Assembly: GCF_000953825.1 (NCBI RefSeq)
Contig: NZ_BBUL01000083.1
Coordinates: 40,062 to 104,061 of the forward strand
Direction: 5' to 3'
Source of the DNA: Cellvibrio sp. OA-2007
GTDB taxonomy: Bacteria > Pseudomonadota > Gammaproteobacteria > Pseudomonadales > Cellvibrionaceae
DNA: 64,000 nucleotides
Under the pieces are notes generated by a model, which ran no database searches, had not been told where the DNA came from, and was given only the letters and a program-made list of their open reading frames with translations. This document shows, in pieces, positions 1 through 9,272 of this stretch. The first letter of the stretch is position 1, and each line of letters opens with the position of its first letter. Made by a program: the position numbers and the translations under genes.

Positions 1-1
1 G

Positions 2-814
2 TTTCATCAGCATATTTCCAATGAGCAAATTTTTACTTGGGCTGCTATGACGCAAGCTGTCGCCGCTGAGTCACCTTGGTGGGCGCCAAATACGGCGCAG
101 GGCTATTCGCCGTTTATGTTCGGTTGGATTTTGGGTGAGCTGGTAAAACGTGCCAGCGGCTGTGCAAGTTTTAACGAGTATTTCCAGCAGTATGTGGCGC
201 AGCCTTTGAACGCGAATTGCCATTTTGGTGTGCCAGACTTTTTATTGGATAGTGTTGCGGATACCGGCCCACTTAAACGCCCCTTGGGGGTGATGGCGAG
301 TTCTACTGGCGCCGATAGCATCGCGCTGGGGAAATTAATGAAAGCCGATCCGCGCGGCGTCACCAATCGCGCTTTTTCTAACCCGATCAGTTTAATGACC
401 GCGACTAATTCGCGTGAATGGCGGCAGGCGCAAATTCCGGCAGCAGGCGCCCATGCCGATGCGCGCGCCCTCGCCACTATTTACGGCGCTTTAGCAAATG
501 CGCAACAAAATGTGTTGGCTGAATCTGCATTGCCATTGTGCTGGCAAGAACAAACCTTTGAACAGGATCGCACCCTCGGTTTGCCGTTGCGTTTTAGTCA
601 TGGATTTATGTTGTCGCAAGCGGATCGTGCTGATTGTCGCTACGGTCGCGGCGCACGCGCCTTTGGTCACCCTGGTGCGGGTGGTTGTATCGGTTTTGCC
701 GATCCGGATTTTGAATTGGGTTTTGGTTACGTCACCCATCGCATGGGCAATAGAATTTTAATCGACGAGCGCGCGGTGCGTTTGATCGATGCCGCTTATG
801 CAGTTCTCGAATAG
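2..814 (+). CDS. Beta-lactamase-family serine hydrolase, C-terminal part (5' end outside window)
   Basis: The reading frame is open from the first bases, so the true start lies upstream; about 270 codons are visible. The tail resembles class C beta-lactamase-like esterases (EstB/DUF302-unrelated serine hydrolases): a Y-S-P-F-M-F-G-W segment near residue 35 fits the helix around the conserved Tyr region, and the end carries HPGAGGCIGF, the family's HxG-type motif that lines the active site. The SxxK nucleophile motif must lie outside the window, so catalysis cannot be confirmed here. Such proteins are mostly esterases or D-Ala-D-Ala-type hydrolases rather than antibiotic resistance enzymes. 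The next gene, slyX, follows after 16 bases, so the two may be co-transcribed. Confidence 0.8.
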   Translation, partial: FHQHISNEQIFTWAAMTQAVAAESPWWAPNTAQGYSPFMFGWILGELVKRASGCASFNEYFQQYVAQPLNANCHFGVPDFLLDSVADTGPLKRPLGVMASSTGADSIALGKLMKADPRGVTNRAFSNPISLMTATNSREWRQAQIPAAGAHADARALATIYGALANAQQNVLAESALPLCWQEQTFEQDRTLGLPLRFSHGFMLSQADRADCRYGRGARAFGHPGAGGCIGFADPDFELGFGYVTHRMGNRILIDERAVRLIDAAYAVLE

Positions 815-830
815 AGAGAGGAATTAAAAA

Positions 831-1052
831 ATGTCTGATATTGAAGAGCAATTAATTGATGTACAAACCCGTGTTGCTTACCAGGAAGATACGCTGGCGC
901 AACTAAACGAGGTAATTACCAAACAGGATGCCGAGATAGTTCAGTTGAAACAGCAGATGCGCCTGCTTGCCCAGCGCTTGGATGAGTTGGCGCGCGACCC
1001 GGCACAGGGAGGCGATATCGAAATTACTAACGATAGGCCGCCGCATTATTGA
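831..1052 (+). CDS. slyX: SlyX family protein
   Basis: A 73-residue protein that is almost entirely one predicted coiled-coil helix: regular heptads rich in Gln, Leu and Glu run from residue 3 to about 55, followed by a charged tail ending in PPHY, the terminal signature of SlyX proteins. Length matches the family (about 70 residues). The biochemical role of SlyX is not established; in enterobacteria it sits beside the FKBP-type isomerase slyD, which is not here. A Shine-Dalgarno (GAGAGGAA) sits before the ATG. It is cytoplasmic and probably in one transcript with the upstream hydrolase. Confidence 0.9.
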   Translation: MSDIEEQLIDVQTRVAYQEDTLAQLNEVITKQDAEIVQLKQQMRLLAQRLDELARDPAQGGDIEITNDRPPHY

Positions 1053-1115
1053 CAGTTTCATTGCGGCCCTTCGGCGAACTTTATTGGCGTGCAGCTATTT
1101 GGCGTCGATGCAGAT

Positions 1116-1133
1116 AATTTTGGCGCCAAAATT
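1116..1133. promoter_or_regulatory. 18-bp perfect palindrome upstream of the GGDEF-EAL gene
   Basis: AATTTTGGCGCCAAAATT is a perfect two-fold symmetric sequence with 9-base arms and no spacer, 115 bases before the c-di-GMP gene. The gap between slyX and that gene is otherwise featureless. The shape suits a dimeric repressor operator, but no cognate regulator is adjacent. A 9-base perfect dyad is expected by chance roughly once in four windows of this size, so this is only a candidate. Confidence 0.35.
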
Positions 1134-1247
1134 TACATAAATAACAATAACGATGAACTAATTCCCGACGACAGCGCAATCAAAAAATTCTTGTCTACAC
1201 TTTGAAATTGACAAGTCTTATTTGCGCACAGGGCGACTTCATCCACT

Positions 1248-3815
1248 ATGCAACATTCCAATTCCACGAGCGGCACAGCAACCCCATTGCCGAGTGATTT
1301 CGCCATCGAGAGCGCGCTGGATGCGTCCAGTATTGCGTCTTGGAATATGGATGTCCTGAATGGGGATTTGTACATTTCGCCTGAGCTTATTGAATCACTG
1401 GCTGAGGTAGTACCGACCCTATCCCGCCTAGCTGACCTGTTAGCGCTATTACCCAAAGCCGACAAATACTTGTTTTTGCAGGCCTTTAATGCTGATTCGC
1501 AGGATCAGGATACGGAGCGTTTGCGCTCTTGCGATGTGCGTCTGACAGGGGTTGCTGGTGAGCCCCGCGTGCGATTTGTCGGGCGTTTGCAACTAGATCA
1601 GGATACTAAAGTGCGCCGTTTTGCGGGTATGGCTATTAGTGCGCGACATCTGCTCGCGGGTGCCGGTGAGGGATATGCTTTGCAATTTCTGTCTGGTTTG
1701 TTTGCTGAAAGTCCTATTCCTAGCCTTATTACTGATCGGCACGGTGTCATTCTTCATCTCAATCAAGCGGTAGAGCGGTTATTCCATCTCTCGCATCGCC
1801 AAGCTGAAAGTGCAGCGGGTTTTTATTCAGTCTTACGCGATAAACGTATTGGTGCTGATGCAGAGTTATCAGCTGCGCTTCGCTCGGTCTATTTAGATGG
1901 GGTGATACAAACCCTTGAAATGAATTATTCCTTGGGCAACATTCATCGCAGTCGTTTTATTTGCGATAAAAATTTATATTTTCGAGCAAGCTTTTTGCCG
2001 ATTCGCGATCGGCAGGGCAATGTTGATCGTGTGTTAGTTCAACTGCAGGACTTGTCGCGCGAAAAAAGTGCGCGCGATGCATTACAAGAGAGCGAGGCCA
2101 GCTACAAAGCATTTATCACCAATAGTTCGGAAGCGATATGGTGTTACGACATGCAGCCGCCGGTTGCGACTAACTTGGAATTAGAAGTGCAGGTCAAAAA
2201 AATCGCACAGAGCGCGAGTTTGATTGAGGCAAATAAAGTGTTGCTGCGTATGCTTGGCGCAGACTCGTTGGACGATATATTGGGCATGGGCTTAATGGAA
2301 AGCGGCTCAACAAATTATGTGTTTGATCTGCATTTCTTTGTAAATAACCAGTACATAATGATTGATCACGATATTGTGCGACAAGATCCGCGCGGGAAAA
2401 ATTATTATTTTCAAATCTCCTGCACAGGTATTGTTGAAGATGGCTATTTAAAGCGCGTGTGGGGTACTACTAAAGATATTACAGCGCGCAAACGTTATGA
2501 AGAAAGGCTGCGCTATCAGTCCTTTCACGATGCGCTTACCGATCTACCCAATCGCGAACAACTTTACGCTGATATGGAAGAGTGTTTTTCGCAGCGTAGT
2601 GCTGATCAAATCAGTGCATTGTTATTAATTGATCTGGATCGCTTTAAAGAAATAAATGATACGCTCGGGCACAATGTGGGCGATCACTTATTGCAATTGA
2701 TCGGCCCGCGCTTAGCGAATGAAATGGCTGAGGTGCCCGGCACAGTAGCGCGTTTGGGAGGCGATGAATTTGCGGTGTTTTTGCCGCGTATTCGCAGTAG
2801 CCATCAAGCGGTGGTATTTGGGCATCGACTATTGGATGCGCTCGCACAGGAGTTTGATCTCGATGGATTTACCACGCAAATTGCTGCGAGTATTGGAATT
2901 GCAATTTCGCCGCAACAGGCGAAAGATCATCACAGTTTGATGCGCTACGCCGATATCGCTATGTATTACGCCAAAAGTCAGATGCTGGGTTTATCGATTT
3001 ACAGCCCCGAGTACGATCCGCACTCAACCAAGCGCTTGGCAATTGTGGGTGAGCTAGGGCGCGCCATTCGTGAAAATCAATTGTGTTTGTACTACCAACC
3101 CAAAGTCATATTGGGTGAGCGGCGCTGCTACGGATTTGAAGCCTTAATTCGCTGGATTCACCCTGAGTTGGGTTTTGTGCCTCCGGCTGATTTTATTCCT
3201 ATTACTGAATTAACCAGTTTTATTCATCAACTCACTGCTTGGGTTCTAGAAAACGCGATTGAGCAGTGCCGTCGTTGGCAAGATCAAGGAATGTCATTAA
3301 GCATTGCGGTGAATTTATCGGCGCGGAATTTAATGGATGACAATATTACTAAGCTGGTGGAGCGGCTCTTGCTCAAATATCAGCTACCTGCTTCGCGCTT
3401 GGAGTTGGAAATTACCGAAAGTACCATCATGACCGACCCCAACCGTGCACTACGCAATCTCGATGCATTGCATGAATTGGGAGTGCACTTGGCGATTGAT
3501 GATTTTGGTACGGGTTATTCATCGCTTGCTTATCTGAAGCGTCTTCCGGTGCAAACACTCAAAATCGATAATTCTTTTGTGCGCAATATGTTGGAAGATG
3601 CGCAAGATGAATTGATTGTTAATTCCACTATCCACCTCGCCCACAATTTGGGTTTAACCGTTGTGGCCGAGGGGGTGGAGAACGAAGCATTATTGGCGCG
3701 CCTCGCCGAAATGGGGTGCGATGAAGCCCAGGGATATTTTATTGGCAGGCCTATGGCCGTGCTTAATGCCGATGAATGGATTGTTGAATCCGGGTGGATA
3801 AAACAGCCATCTTGA
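1248..3815 (+). CDS. PAS-GGDEF-EAL bifunctional c-di-GMP signalling protein
   Basis: An 855-residue protein without a clear membrane segment. Residues about 1-130 form an uncharacterised sensor region, followed by two PAS-like segments (about 140-275 and 285-415), a GGDEF domain (RLGGDEF at 502-508) and an EAL domain (EAL at 631-633). The diguanylate cyclase loop is intact, but the inhibitory I-site is missing: the four residues where RxxD is expected read EVPG. The phosphodiesterase half keeps the usual metal and base residues (EAL, NLSARN, EITEST, DDFGTGYSS, LKIDNSFV, AEGVEN, DEAQGY), so hydrolysis is probably active. Net activity therefore cannot be read from sequence. It follows a 195-base gap and converges on bepA. 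The start has only a weak ribosome binding site. Confidence 0.92.
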   Translation: MQHSNSTSGTATPLPSDFAIESALDASSIASWNMDVLNGDLYISPELIESLAEVVPTLSRLADLLALLPKADKYLFLQAFNADSQDQDTERLRSCDVRLTGVAGEPRVRFVGRLQLDQDTKVRRFAGMAISARHLLAGAGEGYALQFLSGLFAESPIPSLITDRHGVILHLNQAVERLFHLSHRQAESAAGFYSVLRDKRIGADAELSAALRSVYLDGVIQTLEMNYSLGNIHRSRFICDKNLYFRASFLPIRDRQGNVDRVLVQLQDLSREKSARDALQESEASYKAFITNSSEAIWCYDMQPPVATNLELEVQVKKIAQSASLIEANKVLLRMLGADSLDDILGMGLMESGSTNYVFDLHFFVNNQYIMIDHDIVRQDPRGKNYYFQISCTGIVEDGYLKRVWGTTKDITARKRYEERLRYQSFHDALTDLPNREQLYADMEECFSQRSADQISALLLIDLDRFKEINDTLGHNVGDHLLQLIGPRLANEMAEVPGTVARLGGDEFAVFLPRIRSSHQAVVFGHRLLDALAQEFDLDGFTTQIAASIGIAISPQQAKDHHSLMRYADIAMYYAKSQMLGLSIYSPEYDPHSTKRLAIVGELGRAIRENQLCLYYQPKVILGERRCYGFEALIRWIHPELGFVPPADFIPITELTSFIHQLTAWVLENAIEQCRRWQDQGMSLSIAVNLSARNLMDDNITKLVERLLLKYQLPASRLELEITESTIMTDPNRALRNLDALHELGVHLAIDDFGTGYSSLAYLKRLPVQTLKIDNSFVRNMLEDAQDELIVNSTIHLAHNLGLTVVAEGVENEALLARLAEMGCDEAQGYFIGRPMAVLNADEWIVESGWIKQPS

Positions 3816-3826
3816 GTGATGGCTGT
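3803..3826 (-). terminator. Hairpin between the GGDEF-EAL gene and bepA, probable bepA terminator
   Basis: ACAGCCATC (3803-3811) pairs with GATGGCTGT (3818-3826) around a six-base loop. Read on the minus strand the stem is followed by TTTTA, so it can end bepA transcription. On the plus strand it overlaps the stop codon of the c-di-GMP gene and lacks a T tract. Confidence 0.6.
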
Positions 3827-3834
3827 GCTTGAGA

Positions 3835-5319
3835 TTAAAAGCCTTCAGCTTGCATTTGCGCGGTAACATATTTCAACCGCTCTTCAATTAATGCAGTGCG
3901 ATAGCTGTTGCCTTGTGTCATTTTCAAAGCGTTGCGCAATTGAATTTGTGCGCGGTCATACACACCATTCAAAATAAAATATTCTGCGCGAGCCTCATGC
4001 ACTCCGAGAATATTGCCTGCTAAGCCATTCACTTCTGCCAATAAATACCACACATAGTCATCGTTACTGCGTTTGCGCGAGTAGCGATCCAGAATATCTG
4101 CACATTGCTGGTAAAGGCCCGCTTTCATCAATGCTTCCGCATGGCGGATGATTAACGGGTAGCTATGGGGATGCTGTTTTAGTTGCGCCTCAAGAATATC
4201 CAGTCCGGCTTTGTAACGCTCGGCGGCGATTTCAATATCTGCCCGCATAATTTGATAGGTGACGCGGGTAGGATCTTTTTCAAGTAGCGGGGCGAGCGCA
4301 TCGCGTGCCGCATCAAACTGGCTGGCTTCAGTGAGCGCCAGCGCAAGGCCATAGCGGCTGGCATCTGGGTTGTCGCTCTCTTTGTCTAATTCGCTCTTGA
4401 ACATTCTTGCCGCAAGTTGAGGGGTTTCCTCTGCCTTCACTCTGACTCGGGTGCGCACCAGCAAAAATTCAAGGTTGTCTGCAACGGGTTTACGTTCGTA
4501 TTGCATTGCGCGGTTGCGCGCATCGGCTACGCGGGTTTCACTGACTGGGTGAGTGAGCAGGTATTCCGGCGGGCGGCGATTGAGGCGGTTGGCGCGCACC
4601 ATCTGCTCAAACATATCAGCTGCAGCGTAGGGATCCAGGCCGGCTTCAACAATTGTCTGCATGCCAATACGATCGGCTTCTTGTTCATTTTGGCGGCTAA
4701 AGGCAAGTGATGCCTGCTGTGCGGCAGCTTGAGTACCCATAATGGCGGCCATGCCTGCATCGCTATTGCTGTTTGCGGCTAATACTAAACCAGCGAGCAT
4801 GCCCGCCAGCATCGGCATCATCATGTTTTTTTGCTGTTCCAATCGGCGTGCATAGTGGCGCTGACTTAGGTGCCCCAGTTCATGAGTGAGTACGGCGGCT
4901 AATTGATTCTCGGTTTTTGCATACATCAGCAAGCCGGTGTGTATACCAATGATATTTCCGGGTACCGCAAAGGCGTTAAGCGTGTTATTTTCGGCGACAA
5001 CCAAATCAATCCGCTTCTCATCCAGCTGGCTATGAGGAATCAGGCGCGCAAACAGTTGTTCCAGATAGTCGATAATCATGGGATCAGACGACGTGGGTAC
5101 TTGGCTGCGGTACGCTCTGAGCCAGCGCTGCCCCAGTATCTTCTCCTGCGCGGGAGAAATCATAATCGAGCTGGTATCGCCTAGATTGGGGAGGTCTATC
5201 TCTGCGTGGCTTGCAAATGGGTTGGCAACCAAGCCGCCAACCAATAGAAATGTGAGGCTGACCGGTGTTAGTAGACGTTTGCTAATGGTGGATAGATGGC
5301 GCTGAAACGAGATAAACAC
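3835..5319 (-). CDS. bepA: BepA-type periplasmic M48 metalloprotease/chaperone with TPR repeats
   Basis: A 494-residue protein with a signal peptide (hydrophobic stretch about residues 16-33, probable cleavage after SHA near 39). The M48 zinc motif HELGH is at 146-150, with the third ligand in NEQEAD (Glu 214). The C-terminal half, about 290-490, is helical TPR-like repeats. This is the architecture and length of BepA (YfgC), a periplasmic quality-control protease that helps assemble LptD and degrades stalled outer-membrane proteins at the BAM complex. It is transcribed divergently from the TusA-like gene across a 212-base gap, and its 3' end converges on the GGDEF-EAL gene. Confidence 0.92.
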   Translation of the reverse strand: MFISFQRHLSTISKRLLTPVSLTFLLVGGLVANPFASHAEIDLPNLGDTSSIMISPAQEKILGQRWLRAYRSQVPTSSDPMIIDYLEQLFARLIPHSQLDEKRIDLVVAENNTLNAFAVPGNIIGIHTGLLMYAKTENQLAAVLTHELGHLSQRHYARRLEQQKNMMMPMLAGMLAGLVLAANSNSDAGMAAIMGTQAAAQQASLAFSRQNEQEADRIGMQTIVEAGLDPYAAADMFEQMVRANRLNRRPPEYLLTHPVSETRVADARNRAMQYERKPVADNLEFLLVRTRVRVKAEETPQLAARMFKSELDKESDNPDASRYGLALALTEASQFDAARDALAPLLEKDPTRVTYQIMRADIEIAAERYKAGLDILEAQLKQHPHSYPLIIRHAEALMKAGLYQQCADILDRYSRKRSNDDYVWYLLAEVNGLAGNILGVHEARAEYFILNGVYDRAQIQLRNALKMTQGNSYRTALIEERLKYVTAQMQAEGF

Positions 5320-5531
5320 AGTATTGATCGACTCCTGCTGGAATCCGCCTTGAGAGATTTGGCGGCAAAAAATAGGGCGTAACTCTAGCCTTTTTGATGT
5401 GTAAAGACTAGGTTAGCAACCTTTTATGACCATATGCTTGATGACTGGTTCGATAAACTTGGCAGCAAATGCTGATGGCAGCCTAAGGTATTGTCCTTAG
5501 ACGCGCGCGCACTCTATATAGGTAGCATGTT

Positions 5532-5792
5532 TTGAGTGACATTATTGACTGCTTTAACCATCCTGTCGCCCGACAGTTGGACACCACCGGCCTGCGTTGC
5601 CCGCTGCCATTGCTTAAAGCCAAGCAAGCATTGCGCGATATGGCTACGGACCAGGTACTGCGAGTATTGGCAACCGATGCAGGTTCAGTACGAGATTTTC
5701 AAGCTTATGCCCAGCTAAGTGGGCAGACGTTATTAGCGTTTGCAGAGCGGGATGCGGTGTATTGTTATCTGCTTAAAAAAACTGTGGCATAG
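5532..5792 (+). CDS. TusA/SirA-family sulfur-carrier protein
   Basis: An 86-residue protein of the TusA fold. It shows the signature D-T-T-G-L-R-C-P-L-P-L-L-K (residues about 17-29), in which the Cys carries persulfide sulfur, followed by a basic helix and a C-terminal strand. An in-frame TAG at 5523 leaves TTG at 5532 as the only sensible start. Such proteins relay sulfur for tRNA thiolation, molybdenum cofactor or sulfur oxidation pathways; the sequence does not say which. Homologues of this size often sit next to bepA-like protease genes, as here, divergently. It is followed by the M16 protease gene 85 bases later. Confidence 0.85.
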   Translation: MSDIIDCFNHPVARQLDTTGLRCPLPLLKAKQALRDMATDQVLRVLATDAGSVRDFQAYAQLSGQTLLAFAERDAVYCYLLKKTVA

Positions 5793-5877
5793 CGCCAGCG
5801 CGTGAAAATTGATTTATCAGTAGGTTGCTGCCAGTAGGTTGCTGCACAGATACTACTGATGGCTAAGTGAGTTTGTT

Positions 5878-8820
5878 ATGGTGAAATTGTTGTGCAGATG
5901 TAATCTGAGATTGTGTGCCTCTACGTTGGCGGCAGTTGCATTCCTGTTTGCCAGTCAACTACTGATCGCTCAAGGCGGTGTCGAGAGCCCTAGAGCAGAG
6001 GGCGGTGTTAATTCCATCTTTAACGCAACTATCGATCTTAATACCACCAGAGGTGTTATCAAGAGTGAAAATGACAAACGTTCATATCGCTATTTAGTAT
6101 TAGATAATCAGCTGCGGGTGCTGTTGATATCGGATGCTACTACTGAAAAATCGGCAGCAGCGCTGGATGTGAACGTCGGTGCAAATCAAAATCCTGAAGA
6201 TCGCGCTGGGCTCGCTCATTTTCTTGAGCACATGCTTTTTCTGGGTACTGAAAAATACCCGCTAGCCGGTGAGTATCAAGAGTTTATCTCCCAGCATGGT
6301 GGCAGTTTTAATGCTTATACCGCAGCGGAAAATACCAACTATTTTTTCGATATCGATAATGATCAACTAGATCCTGCTTTGGATCGTTTTGCGCAATTTT
6401 TTATTGCGCCGCTGTTTAGTGCCGACTATGTTGAGCGTGAGCGCAATGCGGTAAATTCTGAGTATCTCGCCAAATTAAAAGATGATGGGCGGCGAGAGTG
6501 GGATGTATATCGCGAGCTGATGAACCCCCAGCATCCCAGCGCAAAATTTTCTGTAGGTAACTTGACGACGCTAGCCGATCGAGATGGTCGTTCTGTACGC
6601 GATGATATGATTGCGTTTTACCAGCAGCACTATTCATCACACCTAATGAGTTTAGTTGTGTTAGGTCGCGATAATCTGGATACGCTTGAAAAGAGAGTTC
6701 GCGCTCGTTTTAGTGCAATTCCAAAGCGGGATATCAATATTTCCAGTCATTATCCTTCGCTGTTTGACAAGCAGCGCCTGCCTGCTAGTGTCGCTATAAA
6801 GCCGGAAAAAGAACTGCGCCAGCTCACCTTCAATTTTCCCATTCCCAATCCAGATCAGTTTTACGAGAAAAAACCATTCGCTTACATCGCCAATCTCTTG
6901 GGGCACGAGGCTGAGGGTAGTTTGCTGTCCTTGCTCAAGCGGTTGGGCTGGGCTGATGCGCTCTATACCAGTATTGGTTTACAAAGCCGTAAAGATGCAG
7001 TGTTTCAATTAAATATTCAATTAACACCTCAAGGAGTGCGTGCTCGCGATCAAATTGTATCCTTGGTGTTTCACTGCATAGAGCAGCTCCAGCAGCGCGG
7101 TATGTCATCCTGGCGCTATAGTGAATTGCAGCAAATGGGCGATTTAAATTTTCGTTTTCAGGAAAAGAGTGCCCCCATTCAAACTGTTAGTGCATTGGCG
7201 GAGTCGATGAGGTTGTACACGCCGAGAGATATTTTACGTGGCGACTATATTTACTCGGTCTATGATGAGCGACTAATCAAGAAAAGCTTGTCGTATTTGA
7301 GTAGTGATAATTTGCTCTTGGTATTGACTGCGCCAGATGTTGAGCCCTACCGCATATCGGCATTGTACTCGGCACCATTTGTAGTGCGCGCCGGCATTCC
7401 TGAATTGCTGGACCTAAAGCCAGCGGTGCGCAAAGAATTATTTTTGCCAGAAAAAAATCTTTTTTTGCCTAAGCGATTAACAGTGAAACCTGGCTCGCTT
7501 TTGGATGAGAACAGTGTAGCTGACGCCCAGCCGCAGCTTATTTTAGATAGCAAAAATATGCAGGTGTGGTATGCGCAGGATCAGCAATTTATGCAGCCGC
7601 GCGCAGCGATTAATCTGCGCATAAAATCACCGTTGGTTGCCAGTAGTGCAGAAGGTGCTGCACAGGCTCAATTGTTTGCTGCATTGATTTCTGATCAGCT
7701 CAATGAATACGCATATCCGGCAAAACTGGCAGGAATTGATCACGATATAGTGGCAAATTCGCGCGGTTACGACATTAGCGTTTTTGGTTACTCAAGTCGC
7801 CAAGGTTTGCTGATGAATAAAATCATGGAAGTTATGCGCACCAGTAAATTTAAAGAGGAACGGTTTTCGCTAATCAAAGAAAGTTTGTTGCGCGCGTGGC
7901 GCAATCAGAATAAAGACTTGCCCTATCAGGTTCTTGCCAAGCAAATACCGGTATTACAGTCCGCGCCTTACTGGAGTAATGCGCAATTAATCGCAGCACT
8001 GGAAAATAAAACATCCGAACAATTTGCTCAATTTTCCAATCGGCAGTTAATTGATGCAAAAGTGGATGCGCTTTTTTATGGTAACTATTTTCGCGCTGAA
8101 GCATTAAAGCTTGCTGTTTTGGTTGAGCATGAATTATTAGGTCGCCAGACTGGGCGCGATTTACCCCCCACAAAATTATTATTCTTGCCTAAAGGTACAG
8201 ATAAACCTTGGCTTTATACCCATCCGTTAGAGCATGGCGATAAAGTAGTTGAGTTACTTATTCAAAGCCCGTCTCTGTCAGTTGACGATACAGCACATAT
8301 GATGCTTGCGCTGCAATTGTTGCAGCCTGCATTTTATAATCAGTTGCGTACAGAGAAACAATTTGGCTATGTCGTGGCCGCTGCGGCAGCGCCACTACTT
8401 AATCTCGAAAATAGTTTGCTTATTGTTCAATCCCCTAATGTGACTGAAGAAAAAATTATTCAAGAAATTGATCTGTTTTTGGATGAGCAGTACACGCAAT
8501 TATCTGAGGGTTTTAACGCGAATCAGCAATCACTGATAAAAAAAATGCGCGAACCTGCGCGTTCGCTGAAAGAGCAGGGCGAGCGCTACTGGAGCCTAAT
8601 CACTACCTACAATAATCACTTCTCTCGCCGTCTTGAGCTTGCTGATGCAGTAGCACGCATCACACCTGATTCGCTCGCTGATTTTTATCGCGTGGTATTT
8701 ATGGATAAAAATAGAAGGCTCTGGTTAACATCGGATGCTCTTTCGGAGCATGAAAATTTTTTTCGTGTCAATGATTTGCTGATGCATAAACAGCAGATGC
8801 AAAGTATTGCACAGCCTTAG
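5878..8820 (+). CDS. Periplasmic M16 (insulinase/pitrilysin) zinc protease
   Basis: A 980-residue protein with an N-terminal signal sequence (hydrophobic residues 11-31). The inverted zinc motif HFLEH is at 114-118, with the distal glutamate in NSEYL (Glu 195), so the first M16 domain is catalytically complete. Three further M16-like domains follow, including the R-(T)-E-K-Q-F-G-Y-V-V segment (about 822-830) typical of the inactive C-terminal half that closes the clamshell chamber. Size matches PtrA/protease III (about 960 residues), which degrades small peptides in the periplasm. It stands alone between the TusA-like gene and aceE. Confidence 0.9.
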   Translation: MVKLLCRCNLRLCASTLAAVAFLFASQLLIAQGGVESPRAEGGVNSIFNATIDLNTTRGVIKSENDKRSYRYLVLDNQLRVLLISDATTEKSAAALDVNVGANQNPEDRAGLAHFLEHMLFLGTEKYPLAGEYQEFISQHGGSFNAYTAAENTNYFFDIDNDQLDPALDRFAQFFIAPLFSADYVERERNAVNSEYLAKLKDDGRREWDVYRELMNPQHPSAKFSVGNLTTLADRDGRSVRDDMIAFYQQHYSSHLMSLVVLGRDNLDTLEKRVRARFSAIPKRDINISSHYPSLFDKQRLPASVAIKPEKELRQLTFNFPIPNPDQFYEKKPFAYIANLLGHEAEGSLLSLLKRLGWADALYTSIGLQSRKDAVFQLNIQLTPQGVRARDQIVSLVFHCIEQLQQRGMSSWRYSELQQMGDLNFRFQEKSAPIQTVSALAESMRLYTPRDILRGDYIYSVYDERLIKKSLSYLSSDNLLLVLTAPDVEPYRISALYSAPFVVRAGIPELLDLKPAVRKELFLPEKNLFLPKRLTVKPGSLLDENSVADAQPQLILDSKNMQVWYAQDQQFMQPRAAINLRIKSPLVASSAEGAAQAQLFAALISDQLNEYAYPAKLAGIDHDIVANSRGYDISVFGYSSRQGLLMNKIMEVMRTSKFKEERFSLIKESLLRAWRNQNKDLPYQVLAKQIPVLQSAPYWSNAQLIAALENKTSEQFAQFSNRQLIDAKVDALFYGNYFRAEALKLAVLVEHELLGRQTGRDLPPTKLLFLPKGTDKPWLYTHPLEHGDKVVELLIQSPSLSVDDTAHMMLALQLLQPAFYNQLRTEKQFGYVVAAAAAPLLNLENSLLIVQSPNVTEEKIIQEIDLFLDEQYTQLSEGFNANQQSLIKKMREPARSLKEQGERYWSLITTYNNHFSRRLELADAVARITPDSLADFYRVVFMDKNRRLWLTSDALSEHENFFRVNDLLMHKQQMQSIAQP

Positions 8821-9272
8821 TTGGTGCATGATGGGATATATAAAGCTCGGAGTTGCAAGTTCATTCGTTCTAATGCTGTTTTTTGGTGCAAGCAAAAAGA
8901 AATTTATCATTATTTTTACTGATTACTGCTTGGTGAATCACAAAAGTTTGGGTAATAATGCCAGCCTTGTTGCGAACGTGTTTTTTTAACAGCGCAGCTG
9001 TATTTAAAGCGCTTGGTTCAGCGATTTGTGCACTAAAGTTGTGCCCCTCCAGAGTGTTACCAAATTGGCTAGGGCTGGTAAAAAATTCCCATTTATGCAA
9101 GAATTCGGGGATTTTTTACACAAGTAAAAGGAATATTCCTCCTGTAACTCCATGAAATCTCTGCTCATTTTTCAACTAATGAGTAAATTTTGTGCGATGC
9201 CCAGATCCAAATTCCTGTATTAGATACTACTGCTACGTGATATGCGCTATGCGCATAGCTGAGGAGATTTGA
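8821..9272. other. 452-base intergenic region upstream of aceE
   Basis: There is no convincing gene here; the short frames are AT-rich, lack ribosome binding sites and match nothing I recognise. It should contain the promoter and leader of the pyruvate dehydrogenase operon. A small dyad CCAAATTGG lies at about 9060-9068, and a stronger one sits just before the aceE ribosome binding site (separate entry). I could not assign a PdhR-type operator with confidence. Confidence 0.4.
9241..9257 (+). promoter_or_regulatory. Inverted repeat next to the aceE ribosome binding site
   Basis: TATGCGC-TAT-GCGCATA is a perfect 7-base dyad with a three-base centre, four bases before the aceE Shine-Dalgarno (GAGGAG, start ATG 9273). 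It could be a regulator site or an mRNA hairpin that affects ribosome access. Confidence 0.4.

Noticed and set aside
2..814. Antibiotic-resistance beta-lactamase
   Set aside because: The motif pattern and the linkage to slyX fit the esterase-like relatives, and the SxxK region is outside the window.
8807..9155. Two short plus-strand frames upstream of aceE
   Set aside because: AT-rich, no ribosome binding site and no recognisable motif; treated as leader sequence.
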